Made by a program: the position numbers and the translations under genes. Positions 29,263-37,030 of a DNA stretch of 44,124 nucleotides are shown piece by piece (positions within the stretch are counted from its first letter, which is position 1; each line of letters starts with the position of its first letter). The notes beneath the pieces were generated by a model that did not search any database, had not been told where the DNA came from, and saw only the letters and a program-made list of their open reading frames with translations. This stretch comes from DAOUEX01 sp034430235 (GTDB lineage Bacteria > Chloroflexota > Anaerolineae > UBA2200): the NCBI GenBank assembly GCA_964478075.1, contig CAYZGO010000025.1, positions 1 through 44,124 of the forward strand. Reading direction: 5' to 3'.

Positions 29263-30482
29263 TGCCGGCCCTCTGTCTCCAGGCCAAATGCTGTGCCCAA
29301 GTCCAGCACGCGGTGCACCACGATTTTGGGCACTCTGAAAGGCAAGGGTGTGTCATCCAGACGCACCAGTACCATGCGCCGTCCTGCAGCTTGCAGACGG
29401 GTCATGACTACCAGGAGCTCCTCCGTCACGACAGCCGTTACCACTGCTAACGTGGCCCCCCACGGCAGGCGTGCGCTTTCCCTGTTGAGCAATGCTTCGA
29501 TGGAGATCGTCGGCAGCGCCGATACAGCAGCGAGCGCTTCCAGGATGCGGGTCAGTTGGTCCGGGCTGCGGCTGGGCAGTACTTTCAGCGGCTGATCCGA
29601 CTGTGGCCAGCAGCCATTGGCTACGACTCCTACCTGGAAACGCTTTTCTACGGCGTAGCTGGCTATGGATGCGGCGACGCTGATAGCGCGTTCCAACAAT
29701 TCAGGGATCGTGCCTTGCCAGTGTTTGGGCAACGTGGCCATGTTCAGAAAGATCACCAACTGGAACGTCGTGGTCGGCTCGTAGACCTTGACCTGCAACC
29801 TCTGTCGACGTGCTGTGGCCTTCCAATGAATCCGCTTGAGGGCGTCCTCCGATTGGTAGTCGCGTATGCCAACAGCGCGGATAGGGTCCTCAAATATGCG
29901 TTGGCGGGCCTTGATTTCACCGAACGGCTCTTTCTGCGGTAGGGTCAAGGCCTCTAAGGGCTTCACTTCGGGATAGATGATGAGCCAATTCAGCGTTGGC
30001 CAATCAGCCCGTGAACTGAACAGGCCGAAAGGGTCGCCAGACTGGAGATGAGCTGGGCCGAAGGCATAGACGCCGCGCTTGTCACAGCGCAGGCGGTAGT
30101 GCCACCTGGTTCGCTCGAACCAGCGCAATGACAGTAGGTTGCTGAGCAAACCGACATCTGACTTTGTTGAGGGCTGCACTCCTCCACCAAACATGGTCAG
30201 AGGCAGGGGACACTCATCCTCGATCTTTAGCCAGGGAACGGGCAGCAGCTTGCGGTTGGTGACTTGCAGGGTGACGTCAATGATCTCACCCAGAAAGGCA
30301 CGTCGCTCGCTGAACGATCGTTTGTATTCGACGCCTCGCAGCGAGTATTTGCTCCATGACCGTCCGGCAGCCACAGCCGTCAGCACAAGAGCAGCCATGG
30401 ACAGCAAACCGTTCTGGCGCGTCAGCAGACCAAGCAGGATGGCGAACACGGCGAGGCCAACCCAATTCTCGTTGAACATCAT
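29259..30482 (-). CDS. DUF58 protein
   Basis: A 407-residue protein with two N-terminal helices (VGLAVFAILLGLLTRQNG; SMAALVLTAVAAG). An extended beta region (FLGEIIDVTLQVTNRKLLPVPWLKIEDE) precedes the DUF58 core, which includes REYQSEDALKRIHWKATAR in the variant form GIRDYQSEDALKRIHWKATAR and a vWA-like end (VIFLNMATLPKHWQG). DUF58 proteins accompany MoxR AAA+ ATPases and are thought to be chaperone or maturation adaptors. It overlaps moxR and the DUF4129 gene by four bases each, so all three are coupled. Confidence 0.93.
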   Translation of the reverse strand: MMFNENWVGLAVFAILLGLLTRQNGLLSMAALVLTAVAAGRSWSKYSLRGVEYKRSFSERRAFLGEIIDVTLQVTNRKLLPVPWLKIEDECPLPLTMFGGGVQPSTKSDVGLLSNLLSLRWFERTRWHYRLRCDKRGVYAFGPAHLQSGDPFGLFSSRADWPTLNWLIIYPEVKPLEALTLPQKEPFGEIKARQRIFEDPIRAVGIRDYQSEDALKRIHWKATARRQRLQVKVYEPTTTFQLVIFLNMATLPKHWQGTIPELLERAISVAASIASYAVEKRFQVGVVANGCWPQSDQPLKVLPSRSPDQLTRILEALAAVSALPTISIEALLNRESARLPWGATLAVVTAVVTEELLVVMTRLQAAGRRMVLVRLDDTPLPFRVPKIVVHRVLDLGTAFGLETEGRQ

Positions 30483-31417
30483 TTCTCCACGGGGACGGGC
30501 ACCGAGTCTACAATTTCAGTGATGACCTGCTCAGGAGTGCGGCCACGGAGCCGCGTCTGCGGGTGGATAATGATGCGGTGGATCAAGACGGATGGAGCCA
30601 GATGCTTGACGTCGTCTGGAATGACGTAGTCACGGCCACGCAGCGCAGCCAGGGCCTGGACTGTCTTGTACAATGACAGCGTTCCGCGCGGGCTGACACC
30701 GAGTTCAACAGCAGGGTGTTCGCGAGTGGCGCGCGTCACACGGACCAGATACTCCCGTACCGATTTCTCCACTTTTATGGTACGCGTCTTGTGCTGAAGA
30801 TCCAGGAGTGCTTCACTGGATAGGACAGGTTCGAGTGTCTCCAGCGGGTCTTTGTGCTCATAGCGCAGCAGGATCTCGTTTTCATCCTCTTCGCTGGGAT
30901 AGCCCAGCTTGATCTTCATGAGGAAGCGATCCACCTGGGCCTCGGGCAAGGGGAAGGTGCCCTCGAGTTCAATGGGGTTTTGTGTGGCCAGGACGAGGAA
31001 AGGACGAGGTAGCGCCTTCGTCTCAAGGTCAACGCTGACCTGACGCTCTTGCATCGCCTCGAGCAAAGCGGCCTGTGTGCGCGGCGTGGCGCGATTGATC
31101 TCGTCGGCCAGCACCACCTGAGCCATGATGGGGCCGGGGCGGAACTCGAACTCCTGAGTCTTCTGGTTGAAGAAGTAGATGCCGGTCACATCTGAGGGCA
31201 GCAGGTCTGGCGTGAACTGGATGCGCTGAAAGGAGCAGCCCAGGGAGCGAGCGATGGCTTTGGCCAATGTCGTCTTGCCGGTGCCAGGTACATCTTCGAT
31301 AAGCATGTGTCCCTCGCAGAGCAAGGCCACCAATGTCAGCTCAATGACCTCTCTCTTGCCGACGATGACCTTCTCGACGTTGGCGATGACTTGATCTGTG
31401 ACGTCTTTGATTGTCAT
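30479..31417 (-). CDS. MoxR-family AAA+ ATPase
   Basis: About 312 residues from the ATG at 31417, with GGAAGTGG upstream. The open frame continues to 31888 only because repeat DNA lacks stops. Walker A is EDVPGTGKTTLAKAIA, Walker B VVLADEINRATPRTQAALLEAM, sensor 1 FLVLATQNPIELEGTFPLPEAQ and the Arg finger region VDRFLMKI. The C-terminal lid has GVSPRGTLSLYKTVQALAAL, with sensor 2. MoxR ATPases act as chaperones, usually with DUF58 or vWA partners; this operon has the DUF58 and DUF4129 partners. All ATPase motifs are intact. Confidence 0.95.
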   Translation of the reverse strand: MTIKDVTDQVIANVEKVIVGKREVIELTLVALLCEGHMLIEDVPGTGKTTLAKAIARSLGCSFQRIQFTPDLLPSDVTGIYFFNQKTQEFEFRPGPIMAQVVLADEINRATPRTQAALLEAMQERQVSVDLETKALPRPFLVLATQNPIELEGTFPLPEAQVDRFLMKIKLGYPSEEDENEILLRYEHKDPLETLEPVLSSEALLDLQHKTRTIKVEKSVREYLVRVTRATREHPAVELGVSPRGTLSLYKTVQALAALRGRDYVIPDDVKHLAPSVLIHRIIIHPQTRLRGRTPEQVITEIVDSVPVPVEK

Positions 31418-31481
31418 TTGTTCCACTTCCTTATAGGACTTTGCAGTTAGGTCTTCACCGCAGAGCACGCAGCCTCGCCGA

Positions 31482-31731
31482 AAAGAGGGCGAGACGCTTC
31501 GCAGCCTCGCCAAAGAGAGGGCGACCGTTCGTGCTCTGCATGCCCTCGCTTTGCATGCCCTACGGGCGACGGGCGACGGCCGTGACGGGGGACGCTTCGC
31601 AGCCTTGCCAGAAAGAGGGCGAGACGCTTCGCAGCCTCGCCAAAGAGAGGGCGACCGTTCGTGCTCTGCATGCCCTCGCTTTGCATGCCCTACGGGCGAC
31701 GGGCGACCGCCATGACGGGGGCCGCTTCGCA
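31482..31731. repeat. 130-bp tandem repeat, about two copies
   Basis: A unit starting AAAGAGGGCGAGACGCTTCG is repeated exactly 130 bases on (31482 and 31612). The two copies are nearly identical over 115-120 bases, with differences only at the end (GGCCGTGACGG against CGCCATGACGG). Within the unit, AGAGGGCGA and CGCTTCGCAG recur. It separates ssb from moxR and codes for no believable protein. Confidence 0.88.
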
Positions 31732-31777
31732 GAGGGTGCAGAGCCCCCATTGAATGGGGACGTGGAAAACCCAAGAG

Positions 31778-31810
31778 CTCTCTGCGTTCTCGGCGTCCTC
31801 TGCGGTAAGA
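31778..31810. repeat. Short dispersed CCGCAGAGGACGC-type repeat
   Basis: Read on the minus strand, TTACCGCAGAGGACGCCGAG followed by AACGCAGAGAG. It would encode a TAEDAENAES-like peptide, a low-complexity repeat seen in many bacterial intergenic regions. The gap 31732-32012 otherwise contains only a 7-bp stem AGCGACC/GGTCGCT (31895-31923), possibly part of an ssb terminator. Confidence 0.5.
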
Positions 31811-32012
31811 TCCGCCCCTATTATTACCCCAGCGCAGTGACCAGGGTTCAGGCTGTTTCCAAGGGTCATAGACGGCCTTTGGCCACACAAACGGAGCGAC
31901 CCCGAAATCGGCTCGAGGTCGCTGCGATGCAGCCTGGAACTTCGCGCTGCGCTAGTGCAGGCACAGAGAACAAAGTAGGTTCGTTGTTGTTTCTACTGGC
32001 GATAGGGGCCTG

Positions 32013-32402
32013 CTAGAAGGGAATCTCCTCTTCAGCCTCGGGAGCAGCTTCCTCACCAACCTTGGCCTTTTCGCCTTTCGGACTCAGGAAGCGTACAGTC
32101 CGTGCCTGGAGTTCCAGCGTGGCACGGGCCTCACCGCTGGTCTTGTCGTTCCAGGCGGATACGTCAATGTCTCCTGTGACCAGCACCAGCCGACCTTTGC
32201 TAAGGTACTGGTTGCAGGTCTCGGCCAGTTTTCGCCACGTGGTGACACGGAACCAGGTGGTTTTCTCCTGCTGCTGACCTTCGGCATTGGTCCATTTGCG
32301 AGTGGTAGCAATGTTGAAACTGGTCACCGGGGTGCCATCAGGAGTGTAGCGCATCTCGGGATCACGGCCCAGATGCCCTACTACGATGGTGTTTTGATAC
32401 AT
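32013..32402 (-). CDS. ssb: Single-stranded DNA-binding protein
   Basis: About 129 residues from the ATG at 32402, with GGGAGG before it. The OB fold begins MYQNTIVVGHLGRDPEMRYT and includes VTSFNIATTRKWTN, TTWFRVTTWRKLAE and YLSKGRLVLVTGDID. An acidic tail ends in EEEIPF, the peptide that docks repair and replication partners. It coats single-stranded DNA as a tetramer. The gene is separate from rplI, unlike the usual rpsF-ssb-rpsR-rplI order. Confidence 0.97.
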   Translation of the reverse strand: MYQNTIVVGHLGRDPEMRYTPDGTPVTSFNIATTRKWTNAEGQQQEKTTWFRVTTWRKLAETCNQYLSKGRLVLVTGDIDVSAWNDKTSGEARATLELQARTVRFLSPKGEKAKVGEEAAPEAEEEIPF

Positions 32403-32452
32403 GATTTCCTCCCTTTTGTGGATCAAGTTTCTAGCCACGTGCTGATGTGCAC

Positions 32453-32481
32453 ATTCTATAGTAGACTCCCGTGGTTGTCAA
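32453..32481 (-). promoter_or_regulatory. ssb promoter
   Basis: On the minus strand: TTGACA (32476-32481), 17-base spacer, TAGAAT (32453-32458). The start lies about 45 bases before the ssb ATG. Confidence 0.82.
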
Positions 32482-32576
32482 GAAGTGATTGTCCGGTGCT
32501 TCCTGGTTCGGTTGCTGGTTGCCAGTTACCAGTAGCATGCGAAGTTGGTGCTGACGTTGATCTGCCGGACGGTGCT

Positions 32577-32606
32577 CCAGCACCGCCGTGAAACAGGCGG
32601 TGCTGG
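32577..32606. other. Strong hairpin in the ssb-rhaB gap
   Basis: A perfect 11-bp stem CCAGCACCGCC / GGCGGTGCTGG with loop GTGAAACA. No T-run follows. Next to it is a GGTTGCTGGTTGCCAGTTACC low-complexity run (about 32510-32535). I see no gene in 32482-32926. Confidence 0.5.
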
Positions 32607-32926
32607 GCGGGTGCTCTGGGGCTCGGGAACCGCCGGCTGGTGTGCGCAAAGGCGCTGACGGCCGGGTCGCATTATGTAATGAATGATTAAAACCAAAGTG
32701 TCACTCAAACGGACGCTGTATATTGCGGTATGTTCAGGCATTACCTACTACATGTTGTGGTAGAAGCTAACAAGATGGGACTTGGTCAACGTTCTCTTTA
32801 CCAACAGTCTACCCTTCTGTTACTATTATGTGCGTTTGTAACTTGGAGTGACGAGCGGTTGTCGCTGCAGACTGCGAGGCCGAAGAGCAGATCAAGCAAG
32901 TGTTTGTGCGGTTTTCTTGAGTTGTC

Positions 32927-34453
32927 TCATGATCGGGATGCTCTGCGGACATTTGTCTTCACACTCTCGCCTTGCTCCAGCACTTTCAAGAAGCGAACAT
33001 ATGCCTCATCCCAACGAGCTGGGTCGCGAGGCTCGTAGGTGACCACATCAAAGGAGCGGCGCACTATCTCACGGCCCTCCTCCAGGGAAGCAATATGGCC
33101 CAATGTCAGCGCCTGCATGAGGATGTTGCCGATGGCCGTCGCCTCGGCTGGACCGGCCATCACAGGGCGCCGCGTCGCGTCAGCGGTGAGCTGGCAGAGA
33201 AGCCGATTCCGCATGCCGCCGCCGACGATGTGGATGACCTGCAGCTTCCGCCCTAATATCTCCTCCAGCCGCTCCAAAACCCAGCGGTATTTGAGCGCCA
33301 AACTCTCCAGCGCACAGCGAATAATAGCGCCCCTGGTCTCTGGCACTGGCTGGCCTGTCCTCTCGCAAAAGGCCCTGATCCTAGCCGGCATATCGCCTGG
33401 GCGGAGGAAAGCCTGATGGTCGGGGTCCACCAGAGCCGTGAATGGCTCGGCGCGGGCTGCCATCTCTGTCAGCTCCTCGTAGGAGAATTCTTCTCCAGCC
33501 TGCGTCCACGTCCGCCGACACTCCTGGACAAGCCACAACCCCATGATATTCTTTAGGAAGCGGAAGCTACCGCAAACACCGCCCTCGTTGGTGAAATTGT
33601 AGGTCAGGCTTTGGGCGTTGATGATGGGCTCGGTTATCTCGGCTCCCATCAGCGACCAGGTGCCGGAACTGATGTAAACCCAATCCCCGGCCCTGGCCGG
33701 CACCGCGGCCACGGCGGAGCCTGTGTCGTGGCAGGCTGGTGCGATGACCGGCACCTTGCCCAGAAGACCGACCTCGTTGGACACTGATGGCAGAAGCGGG
33801 CCCAGTATGGTACCTGGGGGCACGATCTCCGGCAAGATGTGGAAGGGAAGGCCCAAATTTTCGAATAGTGGCCTGGACCACGTGCCCTCACGCGGGTCGT
33901 AGAATTGCGTAGTGGTGGCATCGGTGAGCTCGCAGACCTTCCGCCCGCTTAACCAGAAATTGAAGAGATCTGGCATCATCAAAAAGGTCTTGGCGACCTG
34001 CAGGGCTGGTGCTTTGTGCACCGCCATGGCCAAGAGATGATATAAAGTGTTTAAGGGCATGAACTGGATTCCCGTCCGCTCGAATATCTCCTCGCGCGGG
34101 GCGCGGCGGAAGGCCTCTTCCATCATCCCCTCAGTTCGTGGGTCGCGATAATGGTGGGGATTACCCAGCAGGGAATCGTCAGCCCCGAGTAAGGCAAAGT
34201 CCACGCCCCACGTATCCACGCCGATGCCCGCCAGTTCCGTTCTGTATTTGCGAGCGCACAGCCTTAACCCGTGCTTCATTTCGCTCCAAAGGCGCAACAC
34301 ATCCCAATAAAGGCTGTCTGAAACGCGCACAGGGCCGTTGGGGAAGCGGTGCACCTCCGAAAGCTCGAGTTTTTTGCCGTCGAAGCGTCCCAAGACGGCG
34401 CGGCCGCTCTCCGCGCCAAGGTCGAAGGCCAACAATCCAATAGCCCTAGCCAT
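32927..34453 (-). CDS. rhaB: Rhamnulokinase (FGGY kinase)
   Basis: About 508 residues from the ATG at 34453 (GAGGAGG upstream). The FGGY N-domain opens LLAFDLGAESGRAVLGRFDG (phosphate-1 loop) and has GIGVDTWGVDFALLG with the catalytic-base Asp, then NPHHYRDPRTEGM. The C-domain has DWVYISSGTWSLMG (phosphate-2), the FGGY-type VIHIVGGGMRNRLLCQLTADA (adenosine motif) and TAIGNILMQA. The sequence matches RhaB rather than xylulo- or glycerol kinase. It phosphorylates L-rhamnulose at C1. It is the last gene of the rhamnose operon. A second, decayed rhaB lies at 42641-42990. Confidence 0.95.
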   Translation of the reverse strand: MARAIGLLAFDLGAESGRAVLGRFDGKKLELSEVHRFPNGPVRVSDSLYWDVLRLWSEMKHGLRLCARKYRTELAGIGVDTWGVDFALLGADDSLLGNPHHYRDPRTEGMMEEAFRRAPREEIFERTGIQFMPLNTLYHLLAMAVHKAPALQVAKTFLMMPDLFNFWLSGRKVCELTDATTTQFYDPREGTWSRPLFENLGLPFHILPEIVPPGTILGPLLPSVSNEVGLLGKVPVIAPACHDTGSAVAAVPARAGDWVYISSGTWSLMGAEITEPIINAQSLTYNFTNEGGVCGSFRFLKNIMGLWLVQECRRTWTQAGEEFSYEELTEMAARAEPFTALVDPDHQAFLRPGDMPARIRAFCERTGQPVPETRGAIIRCALESLALKYRWVLERLEEILGRKLQVIHIVGGGMRNRLLCQLTADATRRPVMAGPAEATAIGNILMQALTLGHIASLEEGREIVRRSFDVVTYEPRDPARWDEAYVRFLKVLEQGESVKTNVRRASRS

Positions 34454-34469
34454 GAAAATCCTCCTCGCC

Positions 34470-35258
34470 CTATCTCGTCTCCTGGCCACCGGTGACGTTG
34501 ATGGCCTGGCCGGTCATGTAACTGGCCTGATTCGAGGCTAGGAAAAGCACCACATTGCATACATCGCTATACGTGCAGCCGCGGCCCAGTGGAACCTGGG
34601 CGATGTATTTCTGCCGAACTTCTTGCTTGCTTATTCCCCACCGTTTAGCGTACTGATCGTAGAGGCTGTTTACCCAGAGCGGTGAGTCAAGAAGGTTACC
34701 AGGGCAGACGGCGTTAACCCGCACATTGTAAGGGCCGAGCTCCAAAGCCAGGCTCTGGGTTAGGCCGATGCCCCCGAACTTGGAGGCGGCGTAGGCCGAG
34801 TTCTTGGAGCTCCCTTTCTTGCCCGATTTGGAGTTAATCTGGATGATGACGCCGCTCCTCTGCTCTTTCATCACCCGGGCTGCATATTTGGCGCAGAGGA
34901 AGTAACCCGTCAGGTTGATCTTGATTACCTTGCGCCACTGATCAGTCGGGAAGTCGGTTACCTCGCCGGAGATAACGATGCCCGCGTTGGCAACCATGAT
35001 GTCCAGCCGCCCGAACTCCTCCACCGTGCCCTGCACCATCTTCTCCACTTGTGCCTCGTCGGTGACGTCAGCGCTGAAGGCCATGGCGCGCCGTCCGTGC
35101 TGGGCCTCTACAGCGGCGGCCACTTTCTTAGCGTCCTCGGAATTGATGTCGGCCACCACCACGTGCGCCCCCTCTCCGGCGAGGCGATGGGCGATGGCCT
35201 CACCAAGGCCCTGGGCGGCCCCGGTGACGATGGCTACACGGTCCTGGAGCAGCTTCAT
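34470..35258 (-). CDS. SDR dehydrogenase (SrlD/RhaW-like)
   Basis: A 262-residue short-chain dehydrogenase. NAD-binding GAAQGLGEAIAHRLAG and VVADIN (Asp for NAD preference), NNAG-equivalent VANAGI, and the catalytic Ser/Tyr/Lys in INSKSGKKGSSKNSAYAASKFGG. The stretch from IIQINSKSG to AYAASKFGGIGLTQSLALEL, then CPGNLLDSPLW and the final INVTGGQ, matches sorbitol-6-phosphate dehydrogenases and also the SDR half of bifunctional rhamnulose-phosphate aldolase/lactaldehyde dehydrogenases. In this rhamnose operon the latter role (lactaldehyde oxidation) is the better guess. It overlaps its upstream gene by one base. Confidence 0.88.
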   Translation of the reverse strand: MKLLQDRVAIVTGAAQGLGEAIAHRLAGEGAHVVVADINSEDAKKVAAAVEAQHGRRAMAFSADVTDEAQVEKMVQGTVEEFGRLDIMVANAGIVISGEVTDFPTDQWRKVIKINLTGYFLCAKYAARVMKEQRSGVIIQINSKSGKKGSSKNSAYAASKFGGIGLTQSLALELGPYNVRVNAVCPGNLLDSPLWVNSLYDQYAKRWGISKQEVRQKYIAQVPLGRGCTYSDVCNVVLFLASNQASYMTGQAINVTGGQETR

Positions 35259-37030
35259 TACTCATCCTTCATCAATAGGCTTGCCAATAATTCCTCCTCA
35301 GACTCTTTCGTCCACGATTCTCCGTTTGCTAGTTTGGCGTAAACGTTAGGTAGCAACGTGTGCAACTCAGAGAGAGGTGTTAGAGGAAGCCCGACGATCT
35401 GGGGGAATATCACCACCTTGCCGGGGAAGCGTCCCTCACTTACCGCCCGCAGCCCATCCAAGACTCCCTCCATCCCGGCCACCGCCGCCACCGAGCGGTT
35501 GGGGGAGATGGCACCACTCTCGGCGAGGGCGAGCATCCGCCGCAGGTCCTCGATGGCCGAGCCGCTTGAGCCGATGAAGCGCACCCCTCTGGCGTAGATG
35601 AGACTTGGGTCCAAGGCTACCTCAGTCCCCCGAGGGAGGCCGGCGAAGATGTTCATCACCCCTCCAGGAGCGATATAATCGGCCGCTCGCTCGATTGCCC
35701 TGGTGCTGGGGGCCAGGACGACAAGGTCGTCGAAGCCCCGCCCCTCGCTCTCATCCCAGAGGCGTTCATGGTAGACCTCCCTGCTCATCCTCGCCTCGGT
35801 CAGGCAAACCAGCTCCATCCCCTGCTGTCGGGCCGCCTCGTCGAACTTACGTTCCAGCTCCAAGATGCGCGGTGAGCGTAGATTGGTGGCCACGATTTTG
35901 CGGGGGCCATCTCCCATCTCGATAGCCCGCTGCACATGCATGTGGCCCATAGGCCCTGCAGCGCCTAAGAACCAGGCCAGCCCACCTGGAAGCAGGGTTG
36001 AGCGGATGGGCTGATAGGCAGCGGCTATGTCCATCTCCGTCGTCCCCACGAAGCTGATGTGGTCGTAGTGCAGTCGCCCCACGTCGAGGCATACCCTACT
36101 CTCCAGGCGGGGAGCTACAATGTTGAGGATGCCTCCCTTGCCCAGTTGTCTGGCTGCCTCGTTCACCAGCACGGGGTCAGTAGCGCCCAGGACGACGATG
36201 TCGTCGAAGCCCAAGCCATCGGTCTCGCCTGCGGCCAGGCCATATTGGGCCGGGGCGAGGCCGTCCAGAGCCACCCATTCGATATCCAGTACCTCGGCCC
36301 GCCCGCGGAGGAGATTTGCCAGGGAGCCGGGAAGGTTCGTAGCTACGATCTTGTGGGGGTGGGAAGCCTCGCCCATTCCCCGGCTGAGGCGGTAGGGGCC
36401 TTCGGCTCCCTGGCCCCCCAAGAACCAGGTCACGCCACCGTCCTTCATCCCCTGCCGGTAGCGGATGGTGTAAGCCGCCTCTACGCAGGCCCACGGTTCG
36501 GTGAGGGCCGCCTCGGCGTAGCCTGTTTGGGGCTGGACAGGAATGAGATAGCACCCGGCATCTCCGGCCAAGACCCTCTGGCCGACAACGTTATACTGAG
36601 AGAGACCTCCCTGTATCTCGTAGCCGTAGGCGTAGCTTACGCCATCGACGTAGATGTCAGCCTGAATAATGAAACGATCGCCGACACGATATTGATGGCG
36701 CAGATGCCCGCCCACCCCAACGACGGTCAGGCTCACCTCGTGGCCCAGCACCACCGGCTCAGCCTGCATGTCACGGTAGATACGGGGATGTTCCTCGCCC
36801 GCTCGGATGACCTTGACATCGGAAAAGCAAAGCCCGCAGGCATCGTGGCGAACCAGGAGTTCCTCGGGACCATACCGGGGCATTGGCACATCAATATACC
36901 CTCCGTCGCGCCCCAGGTTCTCAAAGCCTGCTCCGTACAGGGGCCACAGCCAGTTGCGGTTGGGGAGTGGCGCGTCGGCACGCCGGTAGGCGGTCAGTTT
37001 GTCGGATATTTGTTTCCTCCCCTTATACAT
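35258..37030 (-). CDS. MDR dehydrogenase with duplicated Rossmann domain
   Basis: A 590-residue zinc-type alcohol dehydrogenase relative. The catalytic domain has CGLCFSDVKVIRAGEEHPRIY, VVLGHEVSLTVVGVG and YRVGDRFIIQ, so the catalytic zinc ligands appear to be present. From about residue 205 come two homologous halves: GGVTWFLGGQGAEGPYRL...HKIVATNLPGS and GGLAWFLGAAGPMGHMHV...RKIVATNLRSP. Later pairs are GFDDIVVLGATDP / GFDDLVVLAPSTR and GGILNIVAPRL / GGVMNIFAGLP. It resembles sorbose-1-phosphate-reductase-like MDRs, but the tandem cofactor half makes it about 200 residues longer than usual. The ATG at 37030 overlaps the PHP gene. A strong AAGGGGAGG lies just inside the frame. Confidence 0.85.
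   Translation of the reverse strand: MYKGRKQISDKLTAYRRADAPLPNRNWLWPLYGAGFENLGRDGGYIDVPMPRYGPEELLVRHDACGLCFSDVKVIRAGEEHPRIYRDMQAEPVVLGHEVSLTVVGVGGHLRHQYRVGDRFIIQADIYVDGVSYAYGYEIQGGLSQYNVVGQRVLAGDAGCYLIPVQPQTGYAEAALTEPWACVEAAYTIRYRQGMKDGGVTWFLGGQGAEGPYRLSRGMGEASHPHKIVATNLPGSLANLLRGRAEVLDIEWVALDGLAPAQYGLAAGETDGLGFDDIVVLGATDPVLVNEAARQLGKGGILNIVAPRLESRVCLDVGRLHYDHISFVGTTEMDIAAAYQPIRSTLLPGGLAWFLGAAGPMGHMHVQRAIEMGDGPRKIVATNLRSPRILELERKFDEAARQQGMELVCLTEARMSREVYHERLWDESEGRGFDDLVVLAPSTRAIERAADYIAPGGVMNIFAGLPRGTEVALDPSLIYARGVRFIGSSGSAIEDLRRMLALAESGAISPNRSVAAVAGMEGVLDGLRAVSEGRFPGKVVIFPQIVGLPLTPLSELHTLLPNVYAKLANGESWTKESEEELLASLLMKDE

Noticed and set aside
31482..31731. CRISPR array
   Set aside because: Two long copies in direct contact, without short repeats alternating with unique spacers.
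30479..31888. MoxR with a 157-residue N-terminal extension
   Set aside because: The extension is the translation of the 130-bp tandem repeat and has no domain. The ATG at 31417 has an RBS and starts the AAA+ domain.
32230..32250. Second parS-like site around GCCACGTGGTGACA in ssb
   Set aside because: Only the CACGTG core matches. The outer TGTT/AACA arms are absent, as with other CACGTG occurrences in the window.
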